A stretch of 64,000 bases of DNA from Sphingobium bisphenolivorans (GTDB lineage: Bacteria > Pseudomonadota > Alphaproteobacteria > Sphingomonadales > Sphingomonadaceae): contig NZ_ASTG01000007.1 in assembly GCF_000412635.1 (NCBI RefSeq), forward strand, positions 62,001 through 126,000, given 5' to 3'. Below, in pieces: positions 37,196-49,162 of the stretch; the first letter of the stretch is position 1, and every line of letters starts with the position of its first letter. A program made the translations under genes and the position numbers. A model generated the notes under the pieces. That model was not told where the DNA came from and made no database searches. It worked only from the letters and a program-made list of their open reading frames with translations.

Positions 37196-38485
37196 TCAGG
37201 CCGAAAGACCGAACTTTTCTCCCGCTTCTTGAAGGACCGCAAAGACGTGATCCAGCTGATCTGGGTCAAGGCAGTAGGGCGGCATGAGGTAGATGGTGTT
37301 GCCGAGCGGCCGCAGCAAGAGGCCCTTTTCCTGCGCGAAAGCGCGCAGCCGTGGCGCGATGTCGGAGAGATAGCCGGCATCCGGCGCAATCAGGTCGATG
37401 GCGGCGATTGTCCCCAGCTGCCGGGGATTGGCGAAGGCGGGCGAGGCGGCGAGCGAGGCGATTCGCTGAGAGAGGCCGCCTCCCAGCGCGGCGATCCGGC
37501 CAAGCACATCCTCCTCCCGCCAGATGGCAAGGTTGGCCGCCGCCGCGGCGCAGGCGATCGAGTTCGCGGTGTAGCTGGACGAGTGGTAGAAGAGGCGGGC
37601 GCGATCGGTCGAGCGATGCGCCTCGAAAATGGGCGAGGTCGCGAGTGTCGCGGCCAGCGGAATGGCGCCGCCCGTGATCCCCTTGGCCACGGCCATGATG
37701 TCCGGCACGATGCCAGCCTGCTCGCAGGCGAACAGCGTTCCGGTGCGGCCCCAGCCCGTCATGACTTCGTCCGCGATGAAGAGCACGTCGTGCCGGGCGC
37801 AGATCGCCGCCATCTCGCGCAGGATAGAAGCCGGGTAGATCAGCATGCCCCCGGCGCCGAGGATCAGCGGCTCGACGATGAAGGCAGCCGGCTTTTCCCG
37901 ACATGCGGTCTCCAGCGCGTCCAGCGCCGCCTGCTCCTTGCCCTCCGCCGGGAAAGGAATGGTGCCGACATCGAACAGCAGGGGCGACCAGGCCGCGTTG
38001 TAAACGCCGCGCTCGCCCACCGACATCGCGCCGATCGTATCGCCATGATAGCTGTGCTGGAGGACCAGGATGCGGTGGCGCGCCTCGGCCTGTCCGTCGA
38101 GCGCCAGATTATGCCAATAGCCGAGCGCCATCTTCAGGGCGACCTCGACCGCCGTCGAGCCGCTGTCCGAGAAGAAGACATGGGCCAGCGGATCGCAGCC
38201 GGGGGCGCGGGGCGCGAGATCGATCAGGCCGCGGGCCACCTCCTCGGCGGGTCCATGGGTGTAACCGGCGAAAATGAGCTGGTCGAGCTTGCCCGCTTGT
38301 TCTGCGATTGCGGCGGCGATGCGCGGGTGGCAGTGGCCGTGGGTCGTCACCCACCAGCTGGAAATGGCGTCGATCAGCGTGCCGCCGCCGGAGAGGTGCA
38401 GCAAGGCGCCTTCCGCGCACTCGACCCGGGGGATCGGCTCGTTCAGGCCATGCTGGGTGAAGGGGTGCCAGACAGGGGAGGTCAT
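37196..38485 (-). CDS. bioA: Adenosylmethionine-8-amino-7-oxononanoate aminotransferase
   Basis: A PLP enzyme that makes 7,8-diaminopelargonate in biotin synthesis, with SAM as amino donor. At 429 residues it shows [75 protein letters not shown] and the PLP-lysine block [15 protein letters not shown]. It is separated from bioD-bioF by a DUF4168 gene and an M13 peptidase on the same strand, so the biotin genes here are split. Confidence 0.96.
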   Translation of the reverse strand: MTSPVWHPFTQHGLNEPIPRVECAEGALLHLSGGGTLIDAISSWWVTTHGHCHPRIAAAIAEQAGKLDQLIFAGYTHGPAEEVARGLIDLAPRAPGCDPLAHVFFSDSGSTAVEVALKMALGYWHNLALDGQAEARHRILVLQHSYHGDTIGAMSVGERGVYNAAWSPLLFDVGTIPFPAEGKEQAALDALETACREKPAAFIVEPLILGAGGMLIYPASILREMAAICARHDVLFIADEVMTGWGRTGTLFACEQAGIVPDIMAVAKGITGGAIPLAATLATSPIFEAHRSTDRARLFYHSSSYTANSIACAAAAANLAIWREEDVLGRIAALGGGLSQRIASLAASPAFANPRQLGTIAAIDLIAPDAGYLSDIAPRLRAFAQEKGLLLRPLGNTIYLMPPYCLDPDQLDHVFAVLQEAGEKFGLSA

Positions 38486-38544
38486 GGCGCAGGCTTAGAG
38501 CGTCAGGCGCGCCAGGCCAAGAACCTCCCCTGAGTAAGCGGCGC

Positions 38545-38964
38545 TTATTTGGCCGGAGTAGCGGGCGCTGCAGGCGTTGCCGGAGCGGCGGGCGCGGCCG
38601 GCGAAGCCGGGGCCGCTGCCTGGATTCGCTGCTGGAGCGCGGGATCAGCCGCCGCAGCCTGACCGATCTGGTTGAACTTTTCCGGTGCAATACCCGAAGC
38701 CTGGAGAGCAGCCAGCATCTTGGGCTGCTTTTCCGCTTCCGCGATCGACGCGTCCGACTGGATCTTCGTCACCTCGACCGCAGCAGCCGCGAACAGCTTG
38801 ATATCCGCATCCGAGAAATTGGACGCGCCAGCGGCTGGTGCAGCCGGGGCTGCCGTTGCCGGAGCAGCAGGAGCCGCAGCGGCCTGGGCCAGAGCCGAAC
38901 CAGCAAAGGCAAGGGCGATGGATGCAATACCCGTTTTCAGATAGATGGAATTCAAACCCGTCAA
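38545..38964 (-). CDS. Secreted Ala/Pro-rich DUF4168-like protein
   Basis: An exported protein of 139 residues. A signal peptide (about 1-27, LKTGIASIALAFAGSALAQA) is followed by a low-complexity Ala/Pro stretch. The DUF4168-like helical core is NFSDADIKLFAAAAVEVTKI through IAPEKFNQIGQAAAADPALQ. A second Ala/Pro tail (APASPAAPAAPATPAAPATP) ends it. I choose the TTG at 38964 because GAGGAG lies about 7 bases before it; the frame extends five codons further. The family function is unknown. It lies 60 bases upstream of bioA. Confidence 0.78.
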   Translation of the reverse strand: MTGLNSIYLKTGIASIALAFAGSALAQAAAAPAAPATAAPAAPAAGASNFSDADIKLFAAAAVEVTKIQSDASIAEAEKQPKMLAALQASGIAPEKFNQIGQAAAADPALQQRIQAAAPASPAAPAAPATPAAPATPAK

Positions 38965-39165
38965 AACGCTTCTCCTCAACTTGATGAAGCCAAGCTGTTA
39001 AAGCGCGACGGGAGAGAAAAGTTCATTCCGGCAAAGCGTTGCATTTTAGAGACAGTCAACAAGGAAACAGCAGTTTGCCGGCTCAAATGAACAATTGATC
39101 GACGGGCCGAATCATTGCGGTTTCGAAATGGCGCGGCCGAATGTCTGTCTGCCCGCTGCAAAGCG

Positions 39166-41193
39166 TTACCAGATCTTCACCCGATCCTTTGGCGCCAAAT
39201 AGATTTTGCCCCCAGTCTCAGGCTTGAACGCGGAATACCACTGATCGAAATTGCGCACGGTATCAGCGCGATATTGTGAAGGCGCATGTGGATCGGTGAC
39301 CAGGCGCTGACGCAGATTGGGCTCGCGATAATTCCGCCGCCAGACCTGTGCCCAGCCGAAGAAAAAACGCTGATCCCCCGTCGTGCCGTCGATCACCGGG
39401 GGGGGCTTTCCGCCCAGGGAGGCGTGATAGGCGTCCAGCGCCACCGCGACGCCGGCCAGATCGCCGATATTCTCGCCCAATGTGAAGGCGCCCTTCACAT
39501 GCGCCCCGGGCAAGGGTTCATAGGCGTCATATTGCTTGACCAATTTGTCGGTGAGGGCCTTGAAAGCAGCGACATCGGCATCGCTCCACCACTGGTTGAG
39601 CTTGCCTGTTTCGTCATATTTCGCGCCCTGATCATCGAAATGATGGCTGAGCTCATGGCCGATAACCGCGCCGATGCCACCATAATTGACGGCCGGATCG
39701 GCATGGGGATCGAAGAAGGGCGGCTGCAGGATGGCGGCGGGGAAGACGATCTCCACCATGCCGAAATCAGCATAGGCGTTGATCTCCATCGGCGTCATCT
39801 GCCATTCCCAGCGGTAGATCGGCTTGCCCAATTTGCCCATCTGATAGTCGAATTCATGGGCGTTGGACCGCTGCGCATTGCCGAACAGGTCGTCGGCCTT
39901 GACGGTTAGGCCGCTATAATCGCGCCACTTGTCGGGATAGCCAATCTTCGGCGTGAAGGTGGCAAGCTTCTTGTGCGCCCGCGCCTTGGCGGCATCGCTC
40001 ATCCAGCTCAGCCCCTCGATGCGGCGCCCCATGGCGGCGATCACATTCCTGACCAGTTGGTCCATCGCCGCCTTGGTTTCCGGCGGGAAGTAGCGGGCGA
40101 CATAGGCCTTGCCGACCTCATCGCCCATCGATCCCTTCAGGAAATCGACCCCGCGTTTCCACCGCTCCTCCCGTTGCGGGGTGCCCGAAAGCGTCGTGCC
40201 GTAAAAGGCGAAGTCCGCATTGGCGATGCTGTCGGGAAGATAGTCCGCATAGGCGTGCAGGCTGCGCAGGAGCAGCGCGTCCTTCAGCACGGCAAGGGGC
40301 GTGCGGGCGATAAGAGCAGCCTCACCCGTCACGGCGCTTGGCTGGGACACCAGCAGCGCGGCGGGTTTCAGGCGGTTGGCGGCGAAATAGCCGGTGAAGT
40401 CGAAGCCGCGTGCGGACTTTTGCAGGTCGGCCAGCGTCGTCTTGTTATAGGTCTTGTCGGCGTCGCGGCTCTCGACCTGGGTCCAGTGGACCCTGGCGAT
40501 CTCCGTCTCCAACGCCATCAGCGCGGCGGCGCGGGCCTTGGCATTCGCTTCGCCCGCCAGCACCAGCATCTTTTCCAGATGAGCGACATAGGCGGTGCGG
40601 ATCGCCGCCATCTTCTCATCGGGCTCCAGATAATAGTCCCGATCGGGCAGGCCGAGCCCGCTCTGGCGCAGGATCAGGATGTAGTTTTCCGGATCCTTGT
40701 CATCCTGCCCGACATTGAAGGAGAAGGGGCCGCTGATCCCCGCCCGCGCCGCCTCTGCGGCCAGCCGGGCATAGTCGGCCTTGTCCTTGACCGCCCTGAT
40801 CTTCGCCAGCCACGGCTTGATGGGGGCGAGGCCCTTGGCCTCGACTTTTGCCGCGTCCATGTAGCTGGCATAGGCCGCGCCGATCTTGCTGGCAGGGTCG
40901 GCCTTGGCTGCTTCCAATATGCCTCTCGTGCGCTCCCGCGACAGATCGTCCAGCACGTTGAAGGCGCCGTAATTGGATTTATCGGGCGGGATCGGCGTGG
41001 CCTTTGCCCAGCCGCCATTGGCATGAAGATAGAAATCGTCGCCGGGCTTGACCGACGGGTCCATGCCCTTGGTGTCGAAGCCATAGCTGCCATAGGTGGG
41101 CTTTGCTGCGGCGTGTTCGGCCGGGCTGGTCTGGGCGACGGAAACGCCGGCCGCCAGCGCTATCGCCGCCGCGCCGAAGAAGAGATATTTCAT
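39166..41193 (-). CDS. M13 family zinc metallopeptidase (PepO-like)
   Basis: A neprilysin-type endopeptidase of 675 residues, exported by a signal peptide (MKYLFFGAAAIALAAGVSVA). The zinc motif is VIGHELSHHFDDQGAKYDETG (HExxH plus the conserved DDQG), the third ligand is in LGENIGDLAGVAVAL, and the C-terminal domain has NAYADFGMVEIVFPAAILQP with the N-A-Y/F-Y-x2-x-x-N-like block. It ends DRVKIW, the family C-terminus. The ATG at 41193 has AAGGGA 9 bases upstream. It lies between bioD and the DUF4168 gene. Confidence 0.94.
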   Translation of the reverse strand: MKYLFFGAAAIALAAGVSVAQTSPAEHAAAKPTYGSYGFDTKGMDPSVKPGDDFYLHANGGWAKATPIPPDKSNYGAFNVLDDLSRERTRGILEAAKADPASKIGAAYASYMDAAKVEAKGLAPIKPWLAKIRAVKDKADYARLAAEAARAGISGPFSFNVGQDDKDPENYILILRQSGLGLPDRDYYLEPDEKMAAIRTAYVAHLEKMLVLAGEANAKARAAALMALETEIARVHWTQVESRDADKTYNKTTLADLQKSARGFDFTGYFAANRLKPAALLVSQPSAVTGEAALIARTPLAVLKDALLLRSLHAYADYLPDSIANADFAFYGTTLSGTPQREERWKRGVDFLKGSMGDEVGKAYVARYFPPETKAAMDQLVRNVIAAMGRRIEGLSWMSDAAKARAHKKLATFTPKIGYPDKWRDYSGLTVKADDLFGNAQRSNAHEFDYQMGKLGKPIYRWEWQMTPMEINAYADFGMVEIVFPAAILQPPFFDPHADPAVNYGGIGAVIGHELSHHFDDQGAKYDETGKLNQWWSDADVAAFKALTDKLVKQYDAYEPLPGAHVKGAFTLGENIGDLAGVAVALDAYHASLGGKPPPVIDGTTGDQRFFFGWAQVWRRNYREPNLRQRLVTDPHAPSQYRADTVRNFDQWYSAFKPETGGKIYLAPKDRVKIW

Positions 41194-41272
41194 GAAAGCC
41201 GTCCCTTGCTTCATCGATCGCCAGGATTTGAGCGCGCCCGGACGAGGAAGTCCATGTCTGCAGCCGAAAAAA

Positions 41273-41887
41273 TCAGGGCAGGCGGATGGAGGCCGCGAAG
41301 GCCGCGCGCAACGTTTCGGGGGTGAGAGGGTCGAGCAGGGGCAGGCGGCCGAGGCTTCGCACCTTGCCCAGGGCGGGGATGATCCGCTCATTTTCATCAT
41401 GCGGGTCGCCGATGAAGGCGATGCCGGCAATGGCGATGCCGCGCGACCGCAGCGCCTCTATGCTGAGCAGGCTGTGGTTGATGGTGCCGAGTCCGGTGCG
41501 CGCGCAGAGGATGACGGGCAAGCCCCAATGGGCAAAGAGGTCGGCCATCAGCAGCGTTTCGCTGACCGGCACGAGCAGGCCGCCCGCGCCCTCCACCACC
41601 AGCGGGCCGTCGACCTCCGGCAAAGCGAGGCGGTCGAGGCTGATCTCCACCCCGTCGATCCGCGCGGCCAGGTGGGGCGAGGCGGGGGTGGTGAGGCGGT
41701 AAGCTTCGGGCAGGATCTGCGAGGCGGGAAGGCCTGACAGGCAGGCGACCGTTTCGCGGTCGCCCTGCGGCTCGATGCCGGCCTGCACCGGCTTCCAATA
41801 ATGAGCCTTCAGCGCTCCTGCGAGGCCGGCGGCGAACACCGTCTTGCCAATGTCGGTATCCGTTCCGGTGACGATGAAGCGGCTCAT
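41273..41887 (-). CDS. bioD: Dethiobiotin synthetase
   Basis: ATP-dependent ring closure of diaminopelargonate with CO2. The P-loop FIVTGTDTDIGKTVFAAGLA lies at 4-23, followed by YWKPVQAGIE. LVVEGAGGLLVPVSETLLMA and ILCARTGLGTINHSLLSIEA match the family. At 204 residues it is typical. Its start overlaps the bioF stop by 4 bases, so bioF-bioD are coupled. Confidence 0.96.
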   Translation of the reverse strand: MSRFIVTGTDTDIGKTVFAAGLAGALKAHYWKPVQAGIEPQGDRETVACLSGLPASQILPEAYRLTTPASPHLAARIDGVEISLDRLALPEVDGPLVVEGAGGLLVPVSETLLMADLFAHWGLPVILCARTGLGTINHSLLSIEALRSRGIAIAGIAFIGDPHDENERIIPALGKVRSLGRLPLLDPLTPETLRAAFAASIRLP

Positions 41888-43008
41888 GCCAGCGCCCGCT
41901 GCAACTCGCTGCCCAAGGCACTGATGTCTGCCCGGCCGACGTTCAGCGTCAGCGAGATGCGGAGGCGGCTGGTGCCCGGCGGTACGGTGGGCGGGCGGAT
42001 GCCGCGTATGTCGAACCCTGCCTCCTGCAGCGCGGCGGCGGCGGCCATGGCGCGGCGGTCTTCGCCCAAAATGACGGGGATGATCTGGCTGCGTGGCGCG
42101 GGCAGGCCGAGCGGGGCGCAGATCGCCTCCGCCGCATCCACGCGGAGAGTCTGGAGCCGGGTACGCAGGTCGCCGGCCTGCTCTATCCGATCGAGCGCGG
42201 CCGATGCGGCAACCGCCATCAGGGGCGAGGGTGCGGTCGAGAAGATGAAGGCGCGGGCGCGATTCACCAGATAATCGATGATGATGCGCGGACCGCAGAT
42301 GAGCGCGCCTTCGACGCCCATCGCCTTGCCGCAGGTGTGCAGCGTCACGACATTGTGCAGCCCGTCGAGCCCGGTCGAGAGGCCGCGTCCGGAGGGACCG
42401 AATACGCCCGTACCATGGGCTTCATCGAGGATCAGCATGGCGTCATGTCGTGCCGCGATCGCCGCCAGGTCGCTGAGCGGCGCCATGTCGCCGTCCATGG
42501 AATAAAGCGTCTCGACCGCGATCCAGACACGCCCCTTGCCGCCTTCCTGACGCCAGGCGGCGATCAGGTCGGCGAAGCTCTGCGCGTCACTATGGCGGGC
42601 GAAGACGGCAACCGCCTTCGACATCCGGATGCCGTCATGGACGCTGGCGTGGATAAGCTCGTCCGCGACGATCAGGTCGCCGCGCTGGGGCAAGGTGGAG
42701 AAGAGCGCGAGATTGGCGGCAAAGCCGTTGGCGAGGAACAAGGAGGCTTGCGTCTTGAAGAAGTCGGCAGCCTTCGCCTCCAGCCCTTCATGTTCGGGCG
42801 CATTGCCCCGCAGCAGGCGCGATCCGCCCGAGCCCACCGGCACGCCGCGCGCGACGGCGTCGGCCACAGCCTGCCCGATGATGGGATCGGAGGCGAGGCC
42901 GAGATAATCGTTCGAGGCAAAGTCCCGGCCGGCGCGCGGGACCAGCCGACGCAGCCGGCCGCGCTTCTCAAGCGCCGCCAGTTGAGAGCGGAAGGGTTCG
43001 CTGGTCAT
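41884..43008 (-). CDS. bioF: 8-amino-7-oxononanoate synthase
   Basis: A PLP enzyme of the alpha-oxoamine synthase family that joins pimeloyl thioester and alanine. At 374 residues it has FASNDYLGLA, GSGGSRLLRGNAPEHEGLEA, FLANGFAANLALFSTL, LILDEAHGTGVFGPSGRGLS, and the PLP Lys in TLHTCGKAMGVEGALICG. Gene order bioF-bioD, overlapping by 4 bases. No pimeloyl-forming bioC/H or bioB genes are in the window. Confidence 0.96.
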   Translation of the reverse strand: MTSEPFRSQLAALEKRGRLRRLVPRAGRDFASNDYLGLASDPIIGQAVADAVARGVPVGSGGSRLLRGNAPEHEGLEAKAADFFKTQASLFLANGFAANLALFSTLPQRGDLIVADELIHASVHDGIRMSKAVAVFARHSDAQSFADLIAAWRQEGGKGRVWIAVETLYSMDGDMAPLSDLAAIAARHDAMLILDEAHGTGVFGPSGRGLSTGLDGLHNVVTLHTCGKAMGVEGALICGPRIIIDYLVNRARAFIFSTAPSPLMAVAASAALDRIEQAGDLRTRLQTLRVDAAEAICAPLGLPAPRSQIIPVILGEDRRAMAAAAALQEAGFDIRGIRPPTVPPGTSRLRISLTLNVGRADISALGSELQRALA

Positions 43009-43062
43009 GGCCGCGCCTATAGGCCCGCAGTCCGGGGCGGGGCAAGCCGCGCTTCGTCAGTC

Positions 43063-43518
43063 CTATTTGCGCAGCATCGCAACGATGGCGCGGCCGGCGC
43101 GGGTGACGTCGCCCCAGGTCCTGTCGAACCCGGCATCCTCGCCGAAATAGGGATCGGTGACATCGCTGCCTTCGCGGCCCGGCACCAGGTCCATGAGCAG
43201 GCGCAGGTCGGCTTTTCCGTCAGCGGGCCGAATGCGGCGGAGGTTTTTGAGATTCTCCGCATCGAGCGCGAAGATATGGTCGAAGCGGCGGAAATCCTCT
43301 GGGCTCACCTGCCGGCCGCGATAGGAGGAGATATCGATGCCGTGCCCCAGCGCCACGGCCTGCGCGCGCCGGTCGGGCGGTGAGCCGATATGCCAGTCGC
43401 CCGTGCCGGCCGAGTCCAGTTCGAGCGCGATGCCGGCCTTCTCCGCCTCAGCGCGCAACGCGGCTTCGGCGAGTGGCGAGCGGCAGATATTGCCAAGGCA
43501 GACGAACAGGACGGACAT
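43063..43518 (-). CDS. Low-molecular-weight protein-tyrosine phosphatase
   Basis: A 151-residue phosphatase. The P-loop is CLGNICRSP (Cys7 nucleophile, Arg13), and the general acid is in DVTDPYFG. Bacterial LMW-PTPs often act on tyrosine kinases of exopolysaccharide synthesis; no such kinase is adjacent, so the substrate is open. I choose the ATG at 43518 because GGAAGG is 6 bases upstream; the ATG at 43524 directly abuts that site. It starts 2 bases after the upstream ATPase gene ends. Confidence 0.94.
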   Translation of the reverse strand: MSVLFVCLGNICRSPLAEAALRAEAEKAGIALELDSAGTGDWHIGSPPDRRAQAVALGHGIDISSYRGRQVSPEDFRRFDHIFALDAENLKNLRRIRPADGKADLRLLMDLVPGREGSDVTDPYFGEDAGFDRTWGDVTRAGRAIVAMLRK

Positions 43519-43520
43519 GC

Positions 43521-44975
43521 TCATCCTTCCGCCGCCGCTGTGCTAAGACCAAGCTGCGGCACGCCGATCGAGCGCCTGCCGCCGAAATCCGTGCGCGCGA
43601 CGATGACGCCCAGCTTCTCCATATAATCGATCAGGCGGCGCACCCTGCCGGGCGAACTGGTGCCATAGGCGCGGGCGAGCGCGGCGTCGTCGGGGCAGGG
43701 CAGGCCCTGCATTGCGGCGCGCGCGATCAGCAGGAAGGGAGCGAGCATATCTTCTGGGACAGGCTCGGCCGCTTTCATAGCGTCGCTCCAGCGCGGGTCG
43801 TCGGCATCGAACATGCCCGCCTGCGCCATGGCGAAGCGCTTGCGGAAGGCGGGGAGGTCGAGCGGCGGGGTGCGCAGGCCCTTCATCCGGCAGCGCACGC
43901 CGAAATCCTGATAGAGGGTCGAAACGCTGGGCTGCGCCTCCCCAAGGTCGGCGACGATCTCCTCGAGCACCGCGACGACGATCGGCTCATTCTGGCCGAA
44001 ATCCAGTTCCGGCGCGGCGGGCTTGGCGGAAGGCGCGGCTGCGAGCGCGCGCATCAATTCCTCGGCGGGAAGAGGCGGCGGGTCGGCGCGCGGAGCGGGA
44101 GCGGGCAGCACTTCCTCGTCGCCTGCGCCGGCAAACAGCAATTCCTGCAAATCACCCGTCGCAGCAACCGGCGGCGGCATAAGCTTGTGCGTACCGCCGC
44201 GCGTGCCGGTCTTCACCGTTCCGATCTTCACCGCGACCGGCCGGCGCGCGATCGCGGGGCCCAGCCCCAGAAACCGGCCTCGCTCCAGATCGCGGATCTG
44301 CTCCGCCTGTCGCCGCTCCATGCCTAGCAGGTCGGCGGCGCGCGCCATGTCGATATCGAGGAAGGTCCGCCCCATCAGGAAGTTTGACGCTTCGGCCGCG
44401 ACATTCTTGGCGAGCTTCGCAAGGCGCTGCGTCGCGATCACCCCGGCCAGGCCGCGCTTGCGCCCCCGGCACATGAGGTTGGTCATCGCCGCCAGGCTGA
44501 GCCGCCGCGCCTCGTCCGACACATCGCCCGCTGCGACCGGCGCGAACATCTGCGCCTCGTCCACGACCACCAGCGCAGGATACCAATGGTCGCGCGGCGC
44601 GTCGAACAGCGTCGAAAGGAAGGTCGCGGCGCATTTCATCTGCGCCTCCAGTTCCAGCGATTCGAGGCTGAGGACCACCGACGCGCGATGCTCGCGGATG
44701 CGAGCGGCCATCTTGACGATCTCGCGCTCATTATAGTCGCCCGCGTCGATCACGACATGGCCATATTCGTCGGCCAGCGTGACGAAATCGCCCTCTGGGT
44801 CGATTACCACCTGCTGCACGAGGGCGGCGCTTTCCTCCAGCAGCCGACGCAACAGGTGCGACTTGCCGGACCCCGAATTGCCCTGGACGAGCAGGCGGGT
44901 GGCAAGCAATTCCTCGACGTCGACCAGAACGGCGTTGCCGTTGCTGTCATTTCCTATGCTGATGCTGGCTGTCAC
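43521..44975 (-). CDS. HerA/VirB4-type P-loop ATPase (DUF87-like)
   Basis: A 484-residue ATPase resembling the HerA-FtsK family. Walker A is GNSGSGKSH (32-40) and Walker B is ALVVVDEAQMFAP. GRKRGLAGVIATQRLAKLAK is the arginine-sensor-like ATQR block. The C-terminal part, after residue 290, is a Pro/Ala linker and a helical domain with DFGVRCRMKGLRTPPLDLPA. The GTG at 44975 follows AAAGGA at 5 bases and begins VTASISIGND; the upstream ATG lacks a ribosome site. DNA pumping or translocation is the family role, but no NurA nuclease partner is beside it. It lies immediately before the phosphatase gene. Confidence 0.85.
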   Translation of the reverse strand: MTASISIGNDSNGNAVLVDVEELLATRLLVQGNSGSGKSHLLRRLLEESAALVQQVVIDPEGDFVTLADEYGHVVIDAGDYNEREIVKMAARIREHRASVVLSLESLELEAQMKCAATFLSTLFDAPRDHWYPALVVVDEAQMFAPVAAGDVSDEARRLSLAAMTNLMCRGRKRGLAGVIATQRLAKLAKNVAAEASNFLMGRTFLDIDMARAADLLGMERRQAEQIRDLERGRFLGLGPAIARRPVAVKIGTVKTGTRGGTHKLMPPPVAATGDLQELLFAGAGDEEVLPAPAPRADPPPLPAEELMRALAAAPSAKPAAPELDFGQNEPIVVAVLEEIVADLGEAQPSVSTLYQDFGVRCRMKGLRTPPLDLPAFRKRFAMAQAGMFDADDPRWSDAMKAAEPVPEDMLAPFLLIARAAMQGLPCPDDAALARAYGTSSPGRVRRLIDYMEKLGVIVARTDFGGRRSIGVPQLGLSTAAAEG

Positions 44976-45121
44976 GGATGTCCTTTGGCCCATGGGGAGG
45001 GATTCGCGCAAGCCTCAGAACGGCGCCCTGTGCTCCTCTCTCCGCAGGATCACGGCATGCTGATCGGCCAAGTTGTCGAAACTCTTGACCCGGCGATTGT
45101 TGCGGCGCAGCATCGATCATC

Positions 45122-47821
<2,700 letters not shown>

Positions 47822-47900
47822 CGTCATGTCGTCGCCATTCACAACCAATTCAACCGGCGTGCGTTAAGCTCAACGTATCTGGATGATGAGGAGAAAGGCG

Positions 47901-48491
47901 ATGACGTGGACTGGGCAGAAGTTCCTGGCTGCGATCGGCCTTGCCGGGGCTCTCGCCCTCGGCGGCTGTGCCTATGACGACGGCTATTATGGCGGCGTGA
48001 GTGTCGGCTCGGGCTATTATGGCGGCGGCTATTATGATGATTATTATGGCCCGGGCTATTACGGGTCGGGCTATTACAACCCCGGCTATTATAGCGGCTG
48101 GTATAATGGCTTCTACTACCCCGGCAGCGGCTATTATGTTTACGACCGTGGCGGGCGCCGCCATCGGTGGAACGATGGGCAGCGCCGCTATTGGGAGGGC
48201 CGGCGCAACGATCGTGACCGGCCCGCGTGGAGCGGCACCGCGCCACGTCAATCCTGGCGTGAACGGGCAGGAAACGATAATGACCGTTCCCGTAGAAGCT
48301 GGAGCGGGCGTCGCGGCTCGGACGGATCGGGCGGCTATGTCGCCCCTCGGCCGAACACTCAGGCGGCTCCGTCAGAAAGGGGACGATCGGATATGACTGC
48401 ACCAAGAGCCACCTGGAGCAAGGAGCGCGGATGGGGGACCCAATCCGGCGGTGACGGACGTTCGCGCCGCGGCTGGGGTCGGCGTGATTGA
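47901..48491 (+). CDS. Tyr/Gly-rich lipoprotein with YY repeats
   Basis: An exported lipoprotein of 196 residues. The signal peptide ends in a lipobox (LALGGC). Residues about 32-85 are a low-complexity run of Y-Y-G repeats (SGYYGGGYYDDYYGPGYYGS). The second half is basic and Trp/Arg-rich (GGRRHRWNDGQRRYWEGRRN). GAGGAG 7 bases before the ATG at 47901 fixes the start. Function unknown; Tyr-rich lipoproteins of this kind occur widely in proteobacterial envelopes. It overlaps the next gene by one base. Confidence 0.8.
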   Translation: MTWTGQKFLAAIGLAGALALGGCAYDDGYYGGVSVGSGYYGGGYYDDYYGPGYYGSGYYNPGYYSGWYNGFYYPGSGYYVYDRGGRRHRWNDGQRRYWEGRRNDRDRPAWSGTAPRQSWRERAGNDNDRSRRSWSGRRGSDGSGGYVAPRPNTQAAPSERGRSDMTAPRATWSKERGWGTQSGGDGRSRRGWGRRD

Positions 48492-49162
48492 TGCGGGGTG
48501 CCGCTGTTGCAATGCTGTCGCTGCTTCTCCTTTCCGCCTGTGACGGGCGGGAGGAGAGCGCGATCGACAATCTCGCCAACGGCGCCAATGCGGCGCAGGT
48601 TGAAAACAGCTTTCGGGCGGAGGCAACGGCGGCGCTGGAGCCGCTGAACCCGCCTGCGCCCGGCACGCCGGGCGGTCTGCCGGTGCAGCCTGTGCCGGCG
48701 GTCAGCGAGGAGCAGATCGATCCCAAAACCGCGCAGGGCGCAGCCGAGGTCGTGCAGGGCTATTATGGCTTGCTGGAGGAAAAACGCTTCAATGACGCGC
48801 AGGACCTCTGGAACGACAATAGCGCGGTGGGGGCAGAGGAGGATGTCCGCTTCGCCGCCCGTTTCCGGGGCTTCAAGGAAATCCACGCCAATGTCGGCGC
48901 GCCCGGCGAGATAGAGGGTGCTGCGGGATCGTTGTTCGTGACCGTGCCGGTGCAGGTCTATGGCCGGATCGCCGCCGATGGAAAGCCCTGGTACCGGCTG
49001 CGGCAGGTGACGCTGCGGCGGGCTAATGACGTGCCCGGCTCCAGCGAGGCGGACCGCCGCTGGCATATCGAGAGCATCGGCCCCTATGTGGCGCCGGAAG
49101 TCGAGGCGACGGAGACGGCCAATGCCATCTCCGCCACCGACGGTATGATCAGGAAACCGTAG
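48491..49162 (+). CDS. Hypothetical lipoprotein
   Basis: A 223-residue protein with a short signal peptide and lipobox (MLSLLLLSAC, Cys17). A Pro-rich linker follows (about 50-75, PLNPPAPGTPGGLPVQPVPA). The C-terminal globular part begins AAEVVQGYYGLLEEKRFNDA and may be an NTF2-like fold (a helix-sheet domain around residues 85-195); that is a guess. The ATG sits in a TGATG overlap with the tyrosine-rich lipoprotein gene, so they are coupled. Its 3' end overlaps the convergent cyclophilin gene by 14 bases. Function unknown. Confidence 0.75.
   Translation: MRGAAVAMLSLLLLSACDGREESAIDNLANGANAAQVENSFRAEATAALEPLNPPAPGTPGGLPVQPVPAVSEEQIDPKTAQGAAEVVQGYYGLLEEKRFNDAQDLWNDNSAVGAEEDVRFAARFRGFKEIHANVGAPGEIEGAAGSLFVTVPVQVYGRIAADGKPWYRLRQVTLRRANDVPGSSEADRRWHIESIGPYVAPEVEATETANAISATDGMIRKP

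Noticed and set aside
47970..48130. Short tandem-like DNA repeats (GGCTATTATGGC type)
   Set aside because: They are codon-level repeats encoding the YYG tract of a lipoprotein. There are no spacers or cas genes, so this is not CRISPR.
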